Below are positions 33,563 to 42,446 of a DNA stretch of 64,000 nt, in pieces (the first letter of the stretch is position 1; each line of letters begins with the position of its first letter). The position numbers were made by a program, and so were the translations under genes. The stretch lies in assembly GCA_029776225.1 (NCBI GenBank), contig JAKOTR010000080.1, forward strand, positions 1 through 64,000, read 5' to 3'. The notes beneath the pieces are model-generated. The model was not told the DNA's origin. It saw only the letters and a program-made list of their open reading frames with translations, and ran no database searches. Source of the stretch: Acidobacteriota bacterium. GTDB lineage: Bacteria; Acidobacteriota; Terriglobia; Bryobacterales; Bryobacteraceae.

Positions 33563-35571
33563 TACAGCAACTCCAGCAAGGCCACCAGCTTCGGCAGTTC
33601 GTCCGGCCGAACGTCGCGTCGCAACTGTTGAAGATGAACCGCCAGCGCCGGCAGCGGGCGGCCCGGATTGCGGCGGAAGAAGAACTCCTTCAACAGCTCA
33701 GGCACCTCACCGGCCGGGAACTTTTTCAAGTCGATGACCTGCCACAGGTCCTCGGCAAACTCGAGCTGGTAATCGCCGCGCGAGTCGAACGGCAGTTCAA
33801 CGATGATCTTTACGGGTCCCGCCGGTTCGGCCGCAATCCGGTCCCACAGGTTTTCCTTCAGAATGCGGATGTGGGCGGCGCTCAGCGACTGCAGCGGCGT
33901 GCTGATGCGGCTCACCGCAACCACCGTGTTCTTTCCGGTGTGCTCGGCCTGGTTGCGCAGGGCCTGGTGAAAGGTCCCCAGCACCTTCTCATGGGCGTCG
34001 TTGCGGGAAGCAAGGTCCTCGAGTGTGATCTGGAGGCGGTTTCCGGGCGGCGGCGCCGCGATTCCCGCAAGCCGCGCCACGTCTTCGTAAAAGCGCTGGC
34101 GCACCTCCGGCGCGAGCGGCTGCGCCAAATCGTCCATTTCCAGCGATCCTTCCGCGAGCGCCAGCACGAACTGCAGCCAGTCGGTCTTGTCGAACGCTTC
34201 GATGGCGTGCACTCCGTAGCGGTTCTGCGCCAGTGCGTGCAGCAGCCACATCTGCAGCCATGTCTTGCCGACCTTCTCCTCCTGGCCTTTCAGGACCACG
34301 GCCGAGCAGTGCCGCCTGGCGATCTCGCTTTGCGCCATCGAATGGATCGCCAGCCGCCGCTCTTCGACGCGGTCCACGAAGCACCGGCGTACTTCATCCA
34401 GCCCAGGCGCGCTCACCCGCGCGCGGCGCGGGCAGTCCAGAATGTGCTCCGGCGCGGCAGCCACGCTGAGGACGGGCACGAACGCGTGCCGCGTGTCCGC
34501 TCCCATCGCCGCGTGCACCATGTCGCGGGCCGCGGCCAGCGCCCCGTCGATGTGGCGGCCGTTGACCAATTCGCTGTAGAACCGCCGCGTGCAGATGCGA
34601 GCCGCCTCGCCGCTGACGTCCGCCTGCATGGCCAGCACCGAGAGCGCCCGCCCGCGGAAGAAGGCCTGCGCGATGGAAAAGAAATCGCTGTGTTTCGGCA
34701 GTGCCGTGCGGCAGGCGTTGAGGAACGCCAGGCGCAGCACGCCTCCCATGGTCCTGATGTCGAGTTCGATCTGGGCGCTGGTCCAGTCGTGCTTGTTCTG
34801 CGCATCGCAGATTTCCAGCCGCGGCGTCCCGCCGTCGGTCCGTCCGTGCCCGATGAAATGGAAGATGTGCGGCCGGAAGGTCTGCAACTCGATTTTCAAA
34901 TCGGCCGGAGTGAAACTCTTGCGGCGCCGCGTTTCCAGAATGGCCAAATCGAACAGGTGCTCGGATTCCCGCAGCACCTCGCGGATGGCCTCGAGTTCCT
35001 CGTCGGCCTTCAAGCTGGCGGCTTCGGCTTCCCCAGCTCCAACTACCACCAGCACGCGGATGGGCCATACAGCCGCGTCGCTGCGCGGGATGAACTTGCG
35101 CTTTTCTGCCCGCAGCACCGGCATGTCGCTGATGAGAAACAGGTCGTGGGTGGACCGCATCAGTTCCCAGGGCAGCGCCGCCAGCGAGTCGTCAACCTGG
35201 AGATAAGTGCGCAAGCCCGCGGGCCGGGGAGTGGTGGCCTTGGCTGCGGGCGACTGCGCTTCCCACTCCTCGATTGCTTCCTCCACTTCCTGGATGGCGC
35301 GGTCCCACTCAGCCGCTACCGAGCCGGTGTGCAGCGCCGACCACATCTGGCAGCCGATCACGCGGAAGTTGCTGTCCTGATCCTCGGTTTCCAGAAAGAA
35401 GCGCTGGATAGCGGCTACGTCGAGTGCGCCGCCCGGCTCGAAGAGCGCCGCGGGCAGCGCCTCCCGGGCCGCAGGCTTCTCCTCGCGCACGCCACCGCGC
35501 CACCGGTATAGCTCCACCACGTAGTCGCCGCTGCCGCTCGGACGCGATACCGCCAGCGTGATCGAGTTCAT
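33562..35571 (-). CDS. CHAT-domain caspase-like protease with C-terminal P-loop-like region
   Basis: ATG 35571 (MNSITLAVSRPSGSGDYVV) is chosen; it lies 4 bp after the phosphoesterase stop, and the longer frame upstream is an artefact of the neighbour. The protein is 669 aa. Residues about 120-400 are a CHAT domain: LPWELMRS, then PHIFHFIGHGRTDGG (catalytic His242) and RLAFLNACRTAL (catalytic Cys287), ending in GALAAARDMVHAAMG and FVPVLSV. The dyad is intact, so an active caspase-like Cys protease is expected. Residues from about 410 form a second domain with KGQEEKVGKTWLQMWLL, a slightly degenerate Walker A as in effector-associated STAND-linked domains. It is probably held inactive until its sensor partner is triggered. 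Its target is unknown. Confidence 0.9.
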   Translation of the reverse strand: MNSITLAVSRPSGSGDYVVELYRWRGGVREEKPAAREALPAALFEPGGALDVAAIQRFFLETEDQDSNFRVIGCQMWSALHTGSVAAEWDRAIQEVEEAIEEWEAQSPAAKATTPRPAGLRTYLQVDDSLAALPWELMRSTHDLFLISDMPVLRAEKRKFIPRSDAAVWPIRVLVVVGAGEAEAASLKADEELEAIREVLRESEHLFDLAILETRRRKSFTPADLKIELQTFRPHIFHFIGHGRTDGGTPRLEICDAQNKHDWTSAQIELDIRTMGGVLRLAFLNACRTALPKHSDFFSIAQAFFRGRALSVLAMQADVSGEAARICTRRFYSELVNGRHIDGALAAARDMVHAAMGADTRHAFVPVLSVAAAPEHILDCPRRARVSAPGLDEVRRCFVDRVEERRLAIHSMAQSEIARRHCSAVVLKGQEEKVGKTWLQMWLLHALAQNRYGVHAIEAFDKTDWLQFVLALAEGSLEMDDLAQPLAPEVRQRFYEDVARLAGIAAPPPGNRLQITLEDLASRNDAHEKVLGTFHQALRNQAEHTGKNTVVAVSRISTPLQSLSAAHIRILKENLWDRIAAEPAGPVKIIVELPFDSRGDYQLEFAEDLWQVIDLKKFPAGEVPELLKEFFFRRNPGRPLPALAVHLQQLRRDVRPDELPKLVALLELL

Positions 35572-35575
35572 GGGA

Positions 35576-36940
35576 TCAGCAGATGGTTTCGGAATAGTGC
35601 TCCAGGCCGTCCTCGCTGATGTAGCGCGCGCGGATCGATCCGTCTTCGAAGTCCAGAACCGCGAAACCGAAACGCGTGAAGCGCTCGAGCCCATCGCGGA
35701 AGGTCTCGCGAAACTCGTGGACCACCCCGGGTGGCGTCGGGCCTTTCGGCGCGTAAACCGGGACGCCCCCGTGGCCCACCAGCCGCGCATAGGGCACGGG
35801 GTGGTTGCGGTCATAGATCGCGCAGCGATGCTCGTGCGCCCAGAACCACGCCGTAACGCCATTCGGCTGCGAGAGCACCGGTTGCAGCTTGCGCTCCAGT
35901 TCCGGAGACCCTCCTTCCCAGGCACTGAACAACTGGTGATGGCTCAGGAGCACGGCCTTTTTCTGCGGCGCGGCGGCGCGCTTCTCCCGCACCCACGCCG
36001 CCTGCGGGCCGTACAGGCTCCCCTTTTCGCCGCGGTAATCCTGGGCATCGTAGCCGGTGTCCAGGGCCAGGATCTGCCAGTGGTCGTTCTCCAGCGAGAA
36101 GTAGCTGCATCCGCCCTGGCGCGCAAAGCGCGGCTCCTTGAGCAGGTAGTCGAAATAGGCATGCCCGCCTGTGAACATGTCGTGGTTGGCGTTGAGGCAG
36201 AAAGAGCCGATGGCGTCCGCTTCGGACTCCTTCACCGGCCAGAAGGGCAGGAAACGGTCGCGGTATTCGCTTTCGAAGCCCGAGTAGTAGACGTCGCCCA
36301 GGTGGATGACGTGCCGCTCGCGGTCCGGCGCCGCTTCGAGTTCCCTGCGCATGCGCGCGGCTACTTTTTGGGCGCGCGGCACGCCGCTGCCCCAGTCCCC
36401 CACCAGCAGCACGCGGGCTCGGTTGCCGATCCGCACGGTTGGAGGCGGCGCGGTGGGGAAGGGCCGCTGCCCGCGCATGGCGGCCAGGGCCTTGGCTGCC
36501 AGGAAGGCCACCGCCCAGCGCGGATCGGTCATTTCAAAGGGCCGCGCGAAACCCTGCGGTCCGGCGGGCTGCCACTCGGCCTTGAGAGAGCGGTCAGTGA
36601 TGGCGACGTCCTGACCCGCCAGTCCCTGGGCTGCGGTCTCATCCACTGCGCCGGCGTCCCGATAGAACTCTTCAATGGCCGATTGGAGAACGCCGGTCAT
36701 GGGGTCGCGCGCAATCCACGCTGCGTCGCTGCCGCTCGCCGGCGGCGTCCCCTGGGCGCGCAGGTCCCGGATGGCGTTCAGCGCGTCGCGCAGGTCTGCT
36801 GGGCCCAGACCGTGCGATTCGGCCATGGCCGCCGCGGCCGTGTCCCCATCTTCCAGAGCGCGCGCACGGTTTTCGAGCGCACCTTCCACAACCTGGAGAC
36901 ACTTCTCGAAGTCGCTTGCAGAAACGATTTCCCGGATCAT
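35576..36940 (-). CDS. Calcineurin-like metallophosphoesterase, first gene of the CHAT operon
   Basis: This 454-aa protein starts at ATG 36940. Residues 1-165 are a helical N-terminal extension with no known motif. The phosphoesterase core follows with all metal-site blocks: VLLVGDWGSG, HLGDVYYSG, LNANHDMF (GNHD variant), AVLLSHHQLF and FWAHEHR. It has no signal peptide, unlike the exported phosphoesterase at 39172. The substrate cannot be told (nucleotide, phosphoprotein or lipid phosphate are possible). As first gene in an operon with CHAT and STAND proteins it may make or remove a signal for the system. A possible promoter -10 box lies 32 bp upstream. Confidence 0.88.
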   Translation of the reverse strand: MIREIVSASDFEKCLQVVEGALENRARALEDGDTAAAAMAESHGLGPADLRDALNAIRDLRAQGTPPASGSDAAWIARDPMTGVLQSAIEEFYRDAGAVDETAAQGLAGQDVAITDRSLKAEWQPAGPQGFARPFEMTDPRWAVAFLAAKALAAMRGQRPFPTAPPPTVRIGNRARVLLVGDWGSGVPRAQKVAARMRRELEAAPDRERHVIHLGDVYYSGFESEYRDRFLPFWPVKESEADAIGSFCLNANHDMFTGGHAYFDYLLKEPRFARQGGCSYFSLENDHWQILALDTGYDAQDYRGEKGSLYGPQAAWVREKRAAAPQKKAVLLSHHQLFSAWEGGSPELERKLQPVLSQPNGVTAWFWAHEHRCAIYDRNHPVPYARLVGHGGVPVYAPKGPTPPGVVHEFRETFRDGLERFTRFGFAVLDFEDGSIRARYISEDGLEHYSETIC

Positions 36941-36971
36941 CCGCTTCCCCTCTGAAAAGCGATCGGGATTT

Positions 36972-36977
36972 AGTATA
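36972..36977 (-). promoter_or_regulatory. Possible -10 box for the CHAT operon
   Basis: TATACT on the minus strand, 31 bp upstream of ATG 36940, is close to the -10 consensus. No convincing -35 box lies at the usual distance. The rest of 36941-37203 holds no gene that I can support. Confidence 0.3.
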
Positions 36978-37203
36978 ACCCGCTGGCCCGCAAGCGCGAT
37001 AGAATCCGCACGCCCAAAAGGCGATGCGCCTCAATGAGTTTACAACTCACGCCGGCGCCGAGGCTCGCGTCCGCACACGAAACGCGAGGCACGCAAACTG
37101 CCGGCGCGCACAGAAAAACAGTACTCGCCGGAGATGAGAATGGTGTGCCCTCTTAGAACCGAGATGACGGAGAGGGGCGCACGATACGAGAAGGCGTGAG
37201 TTT

Positions 37204-37434
37204 GTGAGGTGCACGGTTGGGGGAGCAGCGGTCACCGCCGGATTCCCGACGATCATCCCCGCTTCTGCGATCGGCGCCGCCGGCGCAACACCGCCAGGCG
37301 ATCGCATCGCCTTGGGCTGCACCGGAGTGGGCGCGATGAGCTTCAACGACATGGGGGCTCTTCTCCAGCACGACAATGTTCGTGTTGTCGCCGTCTGCGA
37401 CGTGCAGAGCCGCCCGGACGGGAGCTGTCAGTAG
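37204..37434 (+). pseudogene. Gfo/Idh/MocA oxidoreductase, N-terminal remnant
   Basis: The frame FPTIIPASAIGA, then GDRIALGCTGVGAMSFNDMG and VRVVAVCDVQ matches the start of Tat-exported Gfo/Idh/MocA dehydrogenases, including the end of the signal peptide and the NAD-binding glycine motif, and then stops. The remaining 300 or more residues are absent. It is a truncated fragment left by deletion, not a working gene. Confidence 0.75.
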
Positions 37435-37469
37435 GGCTGTTGAGGCGCGAGGTGGCACGTGCGTCAGAC

Positions 37470-38582
37470 TTATGGCGACATCTGGAATGTTATCCCTCGC
37501 ACCTGTTGGCGGGTAACCGGATGGATGGTCCAGATTCGGAGTTCGTTCGGGCCGGTCGCGGCCCGTCCGTCCAGGCACGACAAGATTGTGTAGAACCCGA
37601 CCCACACGGTGAAAACTTCATTTTTCTTCAGGCGCGTGCTCCCGCCGAGGGTGCCCGTGAACCATGCGGACCCGCCTCCATCCAAGAGCCATTGGCCGTT
37701 GCGGTTGTGTGCTGCTACTTCCGAGCCGATGATATGGGCAAAATCGTGCACGGTTTCTGGGTCGTGGTGCGTGTCGCCTACATATACGCCGGGGCGGACT
37801 TCCTGGGTGTGCCCACCGCGGGGGTATATCAGAATCTTACTGAAGATGAGCCTGTCTTCGGCGGTTCCCCACAGCGAAACTGAATGGGTGAAATAGCAAT
37901 GCCAGCCCAGCCAAACTTCGCAGGGCGCGGGAGGCAGTTGATAGCCCAACGCGCACCAGTAGACGTAGCATTCAGAATCATCGAACCAATACCAGTGCGT
38001 TTTGTCCTTGATTTCTGCATGGTGGAACAGCGAGTCCCACGGCCCGGCGGCGCCAGACGCATCCGGCGTGATCGCGATTGATTTCGTCGAATCGCCGTCG
38101 TCCGGTTCCGTCGTGATGGAATACATGGCCTTGTTGGACGAAATCGTCGTGTGAATATAGCAGCTCGGAGGGGGCGGGGCGGGCCCGATGCCGATTGTCG
38201 GAGGGGAGACCGTAACGGGCTCGAAAACACGCCCTCCACCAAAGGCGTACGGTGTTTGACCACCGTTATCGAACCAATCGGCGCCGGGAGTCCAATGGGC
38301 CCTCCGTTGAGGATTTTGCAGGGCGACCTCGCTGAAACCCTTGGACTCGAGTTGCCGCCGTTCGAGCGCTTCCAACTCATCGCTAACTTTGCCGAATCTC
38401 TTAACCGTCTCTCGATAGATCTCCTCGAGCGGCCGATCGGCCGGCAGAAGCTCGAGGCGGCGCGTCCAATCATGCGGCTCGCGAACCAGATGACCAAGCC
38501 TTAGTGCTTCGTGTCTTGCAATCTGTAGATTGGCGTAATCCCGATCGCGCTTCGAAGGTTTGACTACTATCGGTTTCTTCAC
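37470..38582 (-). CDS. Hypothetical protein, 370 aa
   Basis: I do not recognise this protein. It starts at ATG 38582 with a basic N-terminus (KKPIVVKPSKRDRDYANLQI) without a signal peptide. A short Pro-rich linker lies near residues 125-140 (PPTIGIGPAPPPPS). The C-terminal two-thirds are rich in aromatic residues and beta strands (THWYWFDDSECYVYWCALGY, EVWLGWHCYFTHSVSLWG, VFTVWVGFYTILSC). Composition and the absence of low-complexity support a real gene. It stands alone between gene remnants in an accessory region. Confidence 0.6.
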   Translation of the reverse strand: MKKPIVVKPSKRDRDYANLQIARHEALRLGHLVREPHDWTRRLELLPADRPLEEIYRETVKRFGKVSDELEALERRQLESKGFSEVALQNPQRRAHWTPGADWFDNGGQTPYAFGGGRVFEPVTVSPPTIGIGPAPPPPSCYIHTTISSNKAMYSITTEPDDGDSTKSIAITPDASGAAGPWDSLFHHAEIKDKTHWYWFDDSECYVYWCALGYQLPPAPCEVWLGWHCYFTHSVSLWGTAEDRLIFSKILIYPRGGHTQEVRPGVYVGDTHHDPETVHDFAHIIGSEVAAHNRNGQWLLDGGGSAWFTGTLGGSTRLKKNEVFTVWVGFYTILSCLDGRAATGPNELRIWTIHPVTRQQVRGITFQMSP

Positions 38583-38686
38583 GGCCCCTCCTCCGTCTGC
38601 GCACCATCTTATCAGTAACCTTCACCATTGACGGAAAGAGGACAGCCGAGTATCGCGGCTGCAATCCGGTTGCGGCGCGCCGGTCG

Positions 38687-39031
38687 TCAGAACCGCACCG
38701 ATAGGAGCACGTCCGCCTGATTACGGCGAAGTGCGCTCATAGGCTGCGGCGCCCAGTGGGTGTAACGGATGGTAGGTGCGAGCTTCAAAGCCCCGGCTTG
38801 CATTTGGACCCCTGCCGTGGCGGACAAACCGGACAACGCGATGGCCACCTTACTCGAGGCTGTCCAGGCCCGGAACGAATTCGACCGCGGGCGCCGGCCG
38901 TTCAGCGATGCCCGATGGACAGGTTCGGGGTTCACACAGCGTTTCGGATCGAGGAACCTCAGGCTCACTGTCCCGGCCATGCCCAAACCGGATCTCCGAG
39001 CTGCCGTGGCTGCGCTAACACCGCGCGACAC
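38687..39031 (-). pseudogene. Outer-membrane beta-barrel protein, C-terminal remnant
   Basis: The last 35 codons before the stop at 38687 (LKLAPTIRYTHWAPQPM, RRNQADVLLSVRF) look like the final strands of an acidobacterial outer-membrane barrel, with the RYTHW strand and terminal Phe. Upstream the sequence soon loses barrel character. It is probably the tail of a deleted gene. A plus-strand ORF over the same bases is less convincing. Confidence 0.45.
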
Positions 39032-39171
39032 GACCGGTGTTCTTTCAGTGATTTCAAATGTCCAGAGCGAGCAGCGCCGCGCTTCAGCCCTTGTCGCCTG
39101 GGCCGAGGCGGTGATTCAGGGCAAGGGCGAGTAAAGCGCAGCAGAGCTGGTGCGGCTCTTACCGGCCCTCC

Positions 39172-40671
39172 TCACCCCGCCAGGCGCTCCAGCTTCACGT
39201 CGGTTACAAAGAGCGTTCCGCGGTCCACGAAAAAGCCGAAGTGTCCCGGCTGGGCGCTTTGCAGTGGCGCCTCCAGGTTCAGCATGTTTTTCCAGGACGC
39301 GAAGATGCGGCCGTTGCGTACTTCCAGCGTGAGGCGGTAGGCCACGTCGTCCGCGATGTTGAACCAGGAGCGCGCAAGGACCTGGCGGGCCTCGGGACGG
39401 TTCCGGACCAGAAAAACCTTGCCGTCCGGGGAATACCTGGCGGTCAGCGTCGCTTCAATGCCTCCGGCGCCGTCGGGACCTGCGAGCGCGACTGCTCCCA
39501 TGTACTCGCCCGGGGATTTCACCGCGGTCAGGGTCAGCCGCGCGTTCTGCACCGCCGAAACGTCGATCAGCGCGAGCGCCCGGCCGCTTTTCGAGCTGAG
39601 CCGGAGATGCCCGTCCAGTACGGCCGCCTCGGCATCGCTTCCGATGATCTTGAGCTGTTCCAAGGGGAGCTGCGACGGCCCCCCGAGCGTCAGATACCGG
39701 TCCGCCTCCGAACCCATTGGGGAACGTTGCTGCATGCGGGCGGAAATAAAATCCTCAAACGGAAAATGCTGGGATTTCTGAATAATTAGCACCCGGCCGT
39801 CCGGGTACAGATACATGACGTGGTAACTGAACGGAGCAATGACGTTCGCCGTGCGGACGAGCACCGGAACCCCGCCCATGGTTTCCGCGGAGTTGATGTG
39901 CCTGTGTCCGCAGATCACCGCCTTGACGCACCCGGCTGACGCGATGGCTTCCTCGAACTCCGCCCGGTCGACCCAGTTCGCGGGCGGCACATGGGTGCAG
40001 ATGATGACCTTCAGGCCGCGCGAGGACGCCTCCTTCAGGCTGGCACGCAGCCAGTCCATTTGAACGCGACCGAGCCCGAAAACATTGCCGCGGCCGTAGC
40101 GGCCGTTGGGGTTTGGCAGGAGGCAGTTAACTCCCACGATGCGCCAGCCCTTGAGATCGTGGCGGCGATAGGGCGCTCCGAAGTGCCGGGTCCAGGCTCC
40201 CAGTTGCGCCTCGTCCGTGTAGCTCGCTTCCAGCGTTTCATGATTGCCCAGGAGCGGCATGAACGGATGCGTGAGGCGGCCGTAGAACGCCTTCGCGAAC
40301 GCCAGTTGCCGGTTGTACTCGTCGGGCGGCGGGAAAAACGACCCTCCGGCGCTAATCACATCCCCGCCATGGACGGACAGGTCGGGCCGCTCCTCGTTGA
40401 GGACTTCGGCCAGGTCGGGCATCCGGCGGTCGGTGCTGGTCGTGATCTGTGCGCCGCCACCCCAATTCTCCAGGTGTCCGGGCCAGTAGTGGTGGTCGCT
40501 GACAAAGACGATTTTGCTTTCCCATCCCTCGGGAACGAAGCGGCCGGTGTAAAGGACAGTCCCGCCGCCCGCCGCCTGTCCGGCGAGCGCAGTGCGGGCC
40601 GCGGAAGCCCCGGCGAGGGCAGTGCTCCAAATCTGCAGGAAAGCGCGGCGGCCAAGTCTGGTGCTCTTCAT
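39172..40671 (-). CDS. Tat-exported calcineurin-like phosphoesterase with C-terminal beta domain
   Basis: This 499-aa protein starts at ATG 40671 with a Tat-type signal (TRLGRRAFLQIWSTALAG). The phosphoesterase motifs are SDHHYWPGH, SVHGGDVI, PLLGNHETLE, ICTHVPP and CGHRH. Residues about 340-499 form a concanavalin-like or DUF1080-like beta-sandwich (WFNIADDVAYRLTLEV, GHFGFFVDRGTLFVTDVKLE), which probably binds carbohydrate or another surface ligand. It acts in the periplasm or at the surface. It is monocistronic, divergent from ribBA. It is not closely similar in architecture to the phosphoesterase at 35576. Confidence 0.88.
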   Translation of the reverse strand: MKSTRLGRRAFLQIWSTALAGASAARTALAGQAAGGGTVLYTGRFVPEGWESKIVFVSDHHYWPGHLENWGGGAQITTSTDRRMPDLAEVLNEERPDLSVHGGDVISAGGSFFPPPDEYNRQLAFAKAFYGRLTHPFMPLLGNHETLEASYTDEAQLGAWTRHFGAPYRRHDLKGWRIVGVNCLLPNPNGRYGRGNVFGLGRVQMDWLRASLKEASSRGLKVIICTHVPPANWVDRAEFEEAIASAGCVKAVICGHRHINSAETMGGVPVLVRTANVIAPFSYHVMYLYPDGRVLIIQKSQHFPFEDFISARMQQRSPMGSEADRYLTLGGPSQLPLEQLKIIGSDAEAAVLDGHLRLSSKSGRALALIDVSAVQNARLTLTAVKSPGEYMGAVALAGPDGAGGIEATLTARYSPDGKVFLVRNRPEARQVLARSWFNIADDVAYRLTLEVRNGRIFASWKNMLNLEAPLQSAQPGHFGFFVDRGTLFVTDVKLERLAG

Positions 40672-40876
40672 AGGTTGGGTTCTCCTTTTCCCAGCAGGTT
40701 CGCCTCACGCAGTGGCAGCTCTTCTGCGGAGTAGAAAAAGTATATTCCTTGCCGCCGGGAGGGCGCCAGCAGAACGGATCGCGAAAGGCCTGCGCGGCCG
40801 CGAAGGGAAGGGCCGCCCCGTGAGCTCTGGCGTCCGGAAAGCCCGCCGCGGGCCGGCGTATTGGATACTGTAATTT

Positions 40877-42004
40877 ATGCCTTTTGTGTCGGTGCCGGAG
40901 GCGGTCGAGGAGTTTCGCGCCGGGCGCATGCTCGTCATTGTGGACGACGAAGACCGTGAAAACGAAGGGGATTTGGCGGTTGCGGCCGAAAAGATCACGC
41001 CAGAAATCGTGAACTTTATGGCCACGCACGGGCGCGGCCTCATCTGCCTGACGCTCACGCCTGAGCGCTGCGACGAGTTGCATCTGCATCCGATCACGCC
41101 GCACAACACTTCGCGGTTCGGAACCGCGTTCTGTGAGAGCATCGACGCGGCCGAGGGAGTGACGACGGGAATTTCCGCGGCCGATCGCGCGCGCACGATC
41201 CAGGTGGCTATTTCTCCAGACTGCCGGCCGAGCGATCTGGCGCGTCCGGGTCATGTTTTCCCGCTTCGGGCGCGGGAGGGCGGCGTGCTGGTGCGCGCCG
41301 GGCAGACGGAGGCTTCGGTGGACCTGGCGCGGATCGCCGGCCTGGCGCCCGCGGGCGTGATCTGCGAAATCATGAACGAGGACGGCACGATGGCGCGCGT
41401 GCCGCAGCTTGAGGAATTCTGCCGCCGCCACAACCTGAAAATGATTTCGGTGGCGGAGCTGATTCGCTACAGGTTGCAGCATGAGCGGCATGTCCGGCGC
41501 GTCGCCGAGGGCTGCCTGGCTACCGAGTTCGGAGAGTTCCGCACGATCGCATACACCTCCGTGGCGGACCAGGAGCTGCACCTGGCGCTCGTCCGCGGTG
41601 AAGTCGCAGACAAGGAGAGCGTGCTGGTGAGGATGCACGCGCGCTGCGTGTACGGGGACGTGTTCGGCGCCACCACCTGCGACTGCCAGAAGACGCTGCG
41701 GAAAGCGCTGGCGCGCATTGCCGAGGAAGGCGGCGTGGTGGTGTACCTCCATATGAGCGGCCCGGGCGTGCGGATTTTTCAAAAGGAACCCATCGGCGAA
41801 ATCGTGCCGCATACGCGCGATTTCCGGCACTACACCGAGCCGGACGGGAAGCGTATACTTCAGTATGAGAGCGGAATCGGGGCGCAGATTCTCTCAGACC
41901 TCGGTCTGCGCAAGATCCGCCTGCTGACAAACCATCCGCGCCGCGTCATCGGACTGGAGGCATTCGGGATCACGATTGTCGAGCAGATTGCCGTGCCGGT
42001 CTGA
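40877..42004 (+). CDS. ribBA: RibBA: DHBP synthase with divergent GTP cyclohydrolase II domain
   Basis: Residues 1-200 are a complete 3,4-dihydroxy-2-butanone 4-phosphate synthase of riboflavin synthesis: [45 protein letters not shown] and [13 protein letters not shown]. The C-terminal half follows the GTP cyclohydrolase II fold and keeps the zinc Cys residues ([17 protein letters not shown]) and the end ([18 protein letters not shown]). But the usual RxGRGIGL active-site motif is replaced by [11 protein letters not shown], so the cyclohydrolase activity is doubtful. ATG 40877 has no Shine-Dalgarno; GATACT at 40864-40869 would fit a leaderless transcript. No FMN riboswitch is seen upstream. 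Confidence 0.9.
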   Translation: MPFVSVPEAVEEFRAGRMLVIVDDEDRENEGDLAVAAEKITPEIVNFMATHGRGLICLTLTPERCDELHLHPITPHNTSRFGTAFCESIDAAEGVTTGISAADRARTIQVAISPDCRPSDLARPGHVFPLRAREGGVLVRAGQTEASVDLARIAGLAPAGVICEIMNEDGTMARVPQLEEFCRRHNLKMISVAELIRYRLQHERHVRRVAEGCLATEFGEFRTIAYTSVADQELHLALVRGEVADKESVLVRMHARCVYGDVFGATTCDCQKTLRKALARIAEEGGVVVYLHMSGPGVRIFQKEPIGEIVPHTRDFRHYTEPDGKRILQYESGIGAQILSDLGLRKIRLLTNHPRRVIGLEAFGITIVEQIAVPV

Positions 42005-42032
42005 AAAAAGCTTTTGATTTGGAGACTTGTTC

Positions 42033-42434
42033 ATGAGCATTCGAATCATCGCAAGCGTGCTGTTGCCGGCCGTGGCGCTCACGCTCCTGGTTCCCGTTGA
42101 TCTCCTGGCCCAGAATCATGTCGTTTCTTCCGCGGAACTGCGTAGCGAGCTGCGCCGGGCGTCGGCGGCCCGGCAGCGCGACATCGCGACGCTGGAAAAA
42201 GTGCTGGCATCTCCGGAGGGAAAGAAGGCCCTGGCTTCCTTTAAGATGGACGCCGGCAAAGTGCAGCAGGCTCTGCACCATCTGAGCGATCAGGAACTGG
42301 CGCGGCTGGCGGCGCAGGCCAACCGCGTGCAGGAAGACTTCGCCGCCGGCACCCTGACCCTCACCAACCAGCAGGTAACCTACATCATCATCGGCGCAAT
42401 CATCATCGCGGTGATCGCGATCGTTGCGCACTAA
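42033..42434 (+). CDS. PA2779-family membrane protein
   Basis: ATG 42033 is preceded by GGAG at 42021-42024. The 133-aa protein has an N-terminal signal segment (IIASVLLPAVALTLLVPVDL), a helical middle (ELRSELRRASAARQRDIATL, VQQALHHLSDQELARLAAQA) and a C-terminal membrane helix (YIIIGAIIIAVIAIVAH). This matches the PA2779 family, which is nearly always encoded just before a PA2778-type Cys peptidase and a TPR protein, as here. Its function is unknown. Confidence 0.8.
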   Translation: MSIRIIASVLLPAVALTLLVPVDLLAQNHVVSSAELRSELRRASAARQRDIATLEKVLASPEGKKALASFKMDAGKVQQALHHLSDQELARLAAQANRVQEDFAAGTLTLTNQQVTYIIIGAIIIAVIAIVAH

Positions 42435-42446
42435 TCGCCCTCTCGC

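Noticed and set aside
33628-35511. 627-codon plus-strand ORF opposite the CHAT gene
   Set aside because: Antisense to a protein with intact CHAT catalytic motifs; composition is shadow-like.
35572-35925. N-terminal extension of the CHAT protein
   Set aside because: This part overlaps the phosphoesterase gene and is Arg/Ser rich; ATG 35571 gives the conserved start.
38769-39134. 121-codon plus-strand ORF
   Set aside because: It overlaps the barrel remnant on the other strand and shows no recognisable domain or ribosome site; too weak to list as a gene.
40672-40876. FMN riboswitch before ribBA
   Set aside because: The conserved FMN aptamer blocks are not visible in the 205-bp gap, and the start looks leaderless.
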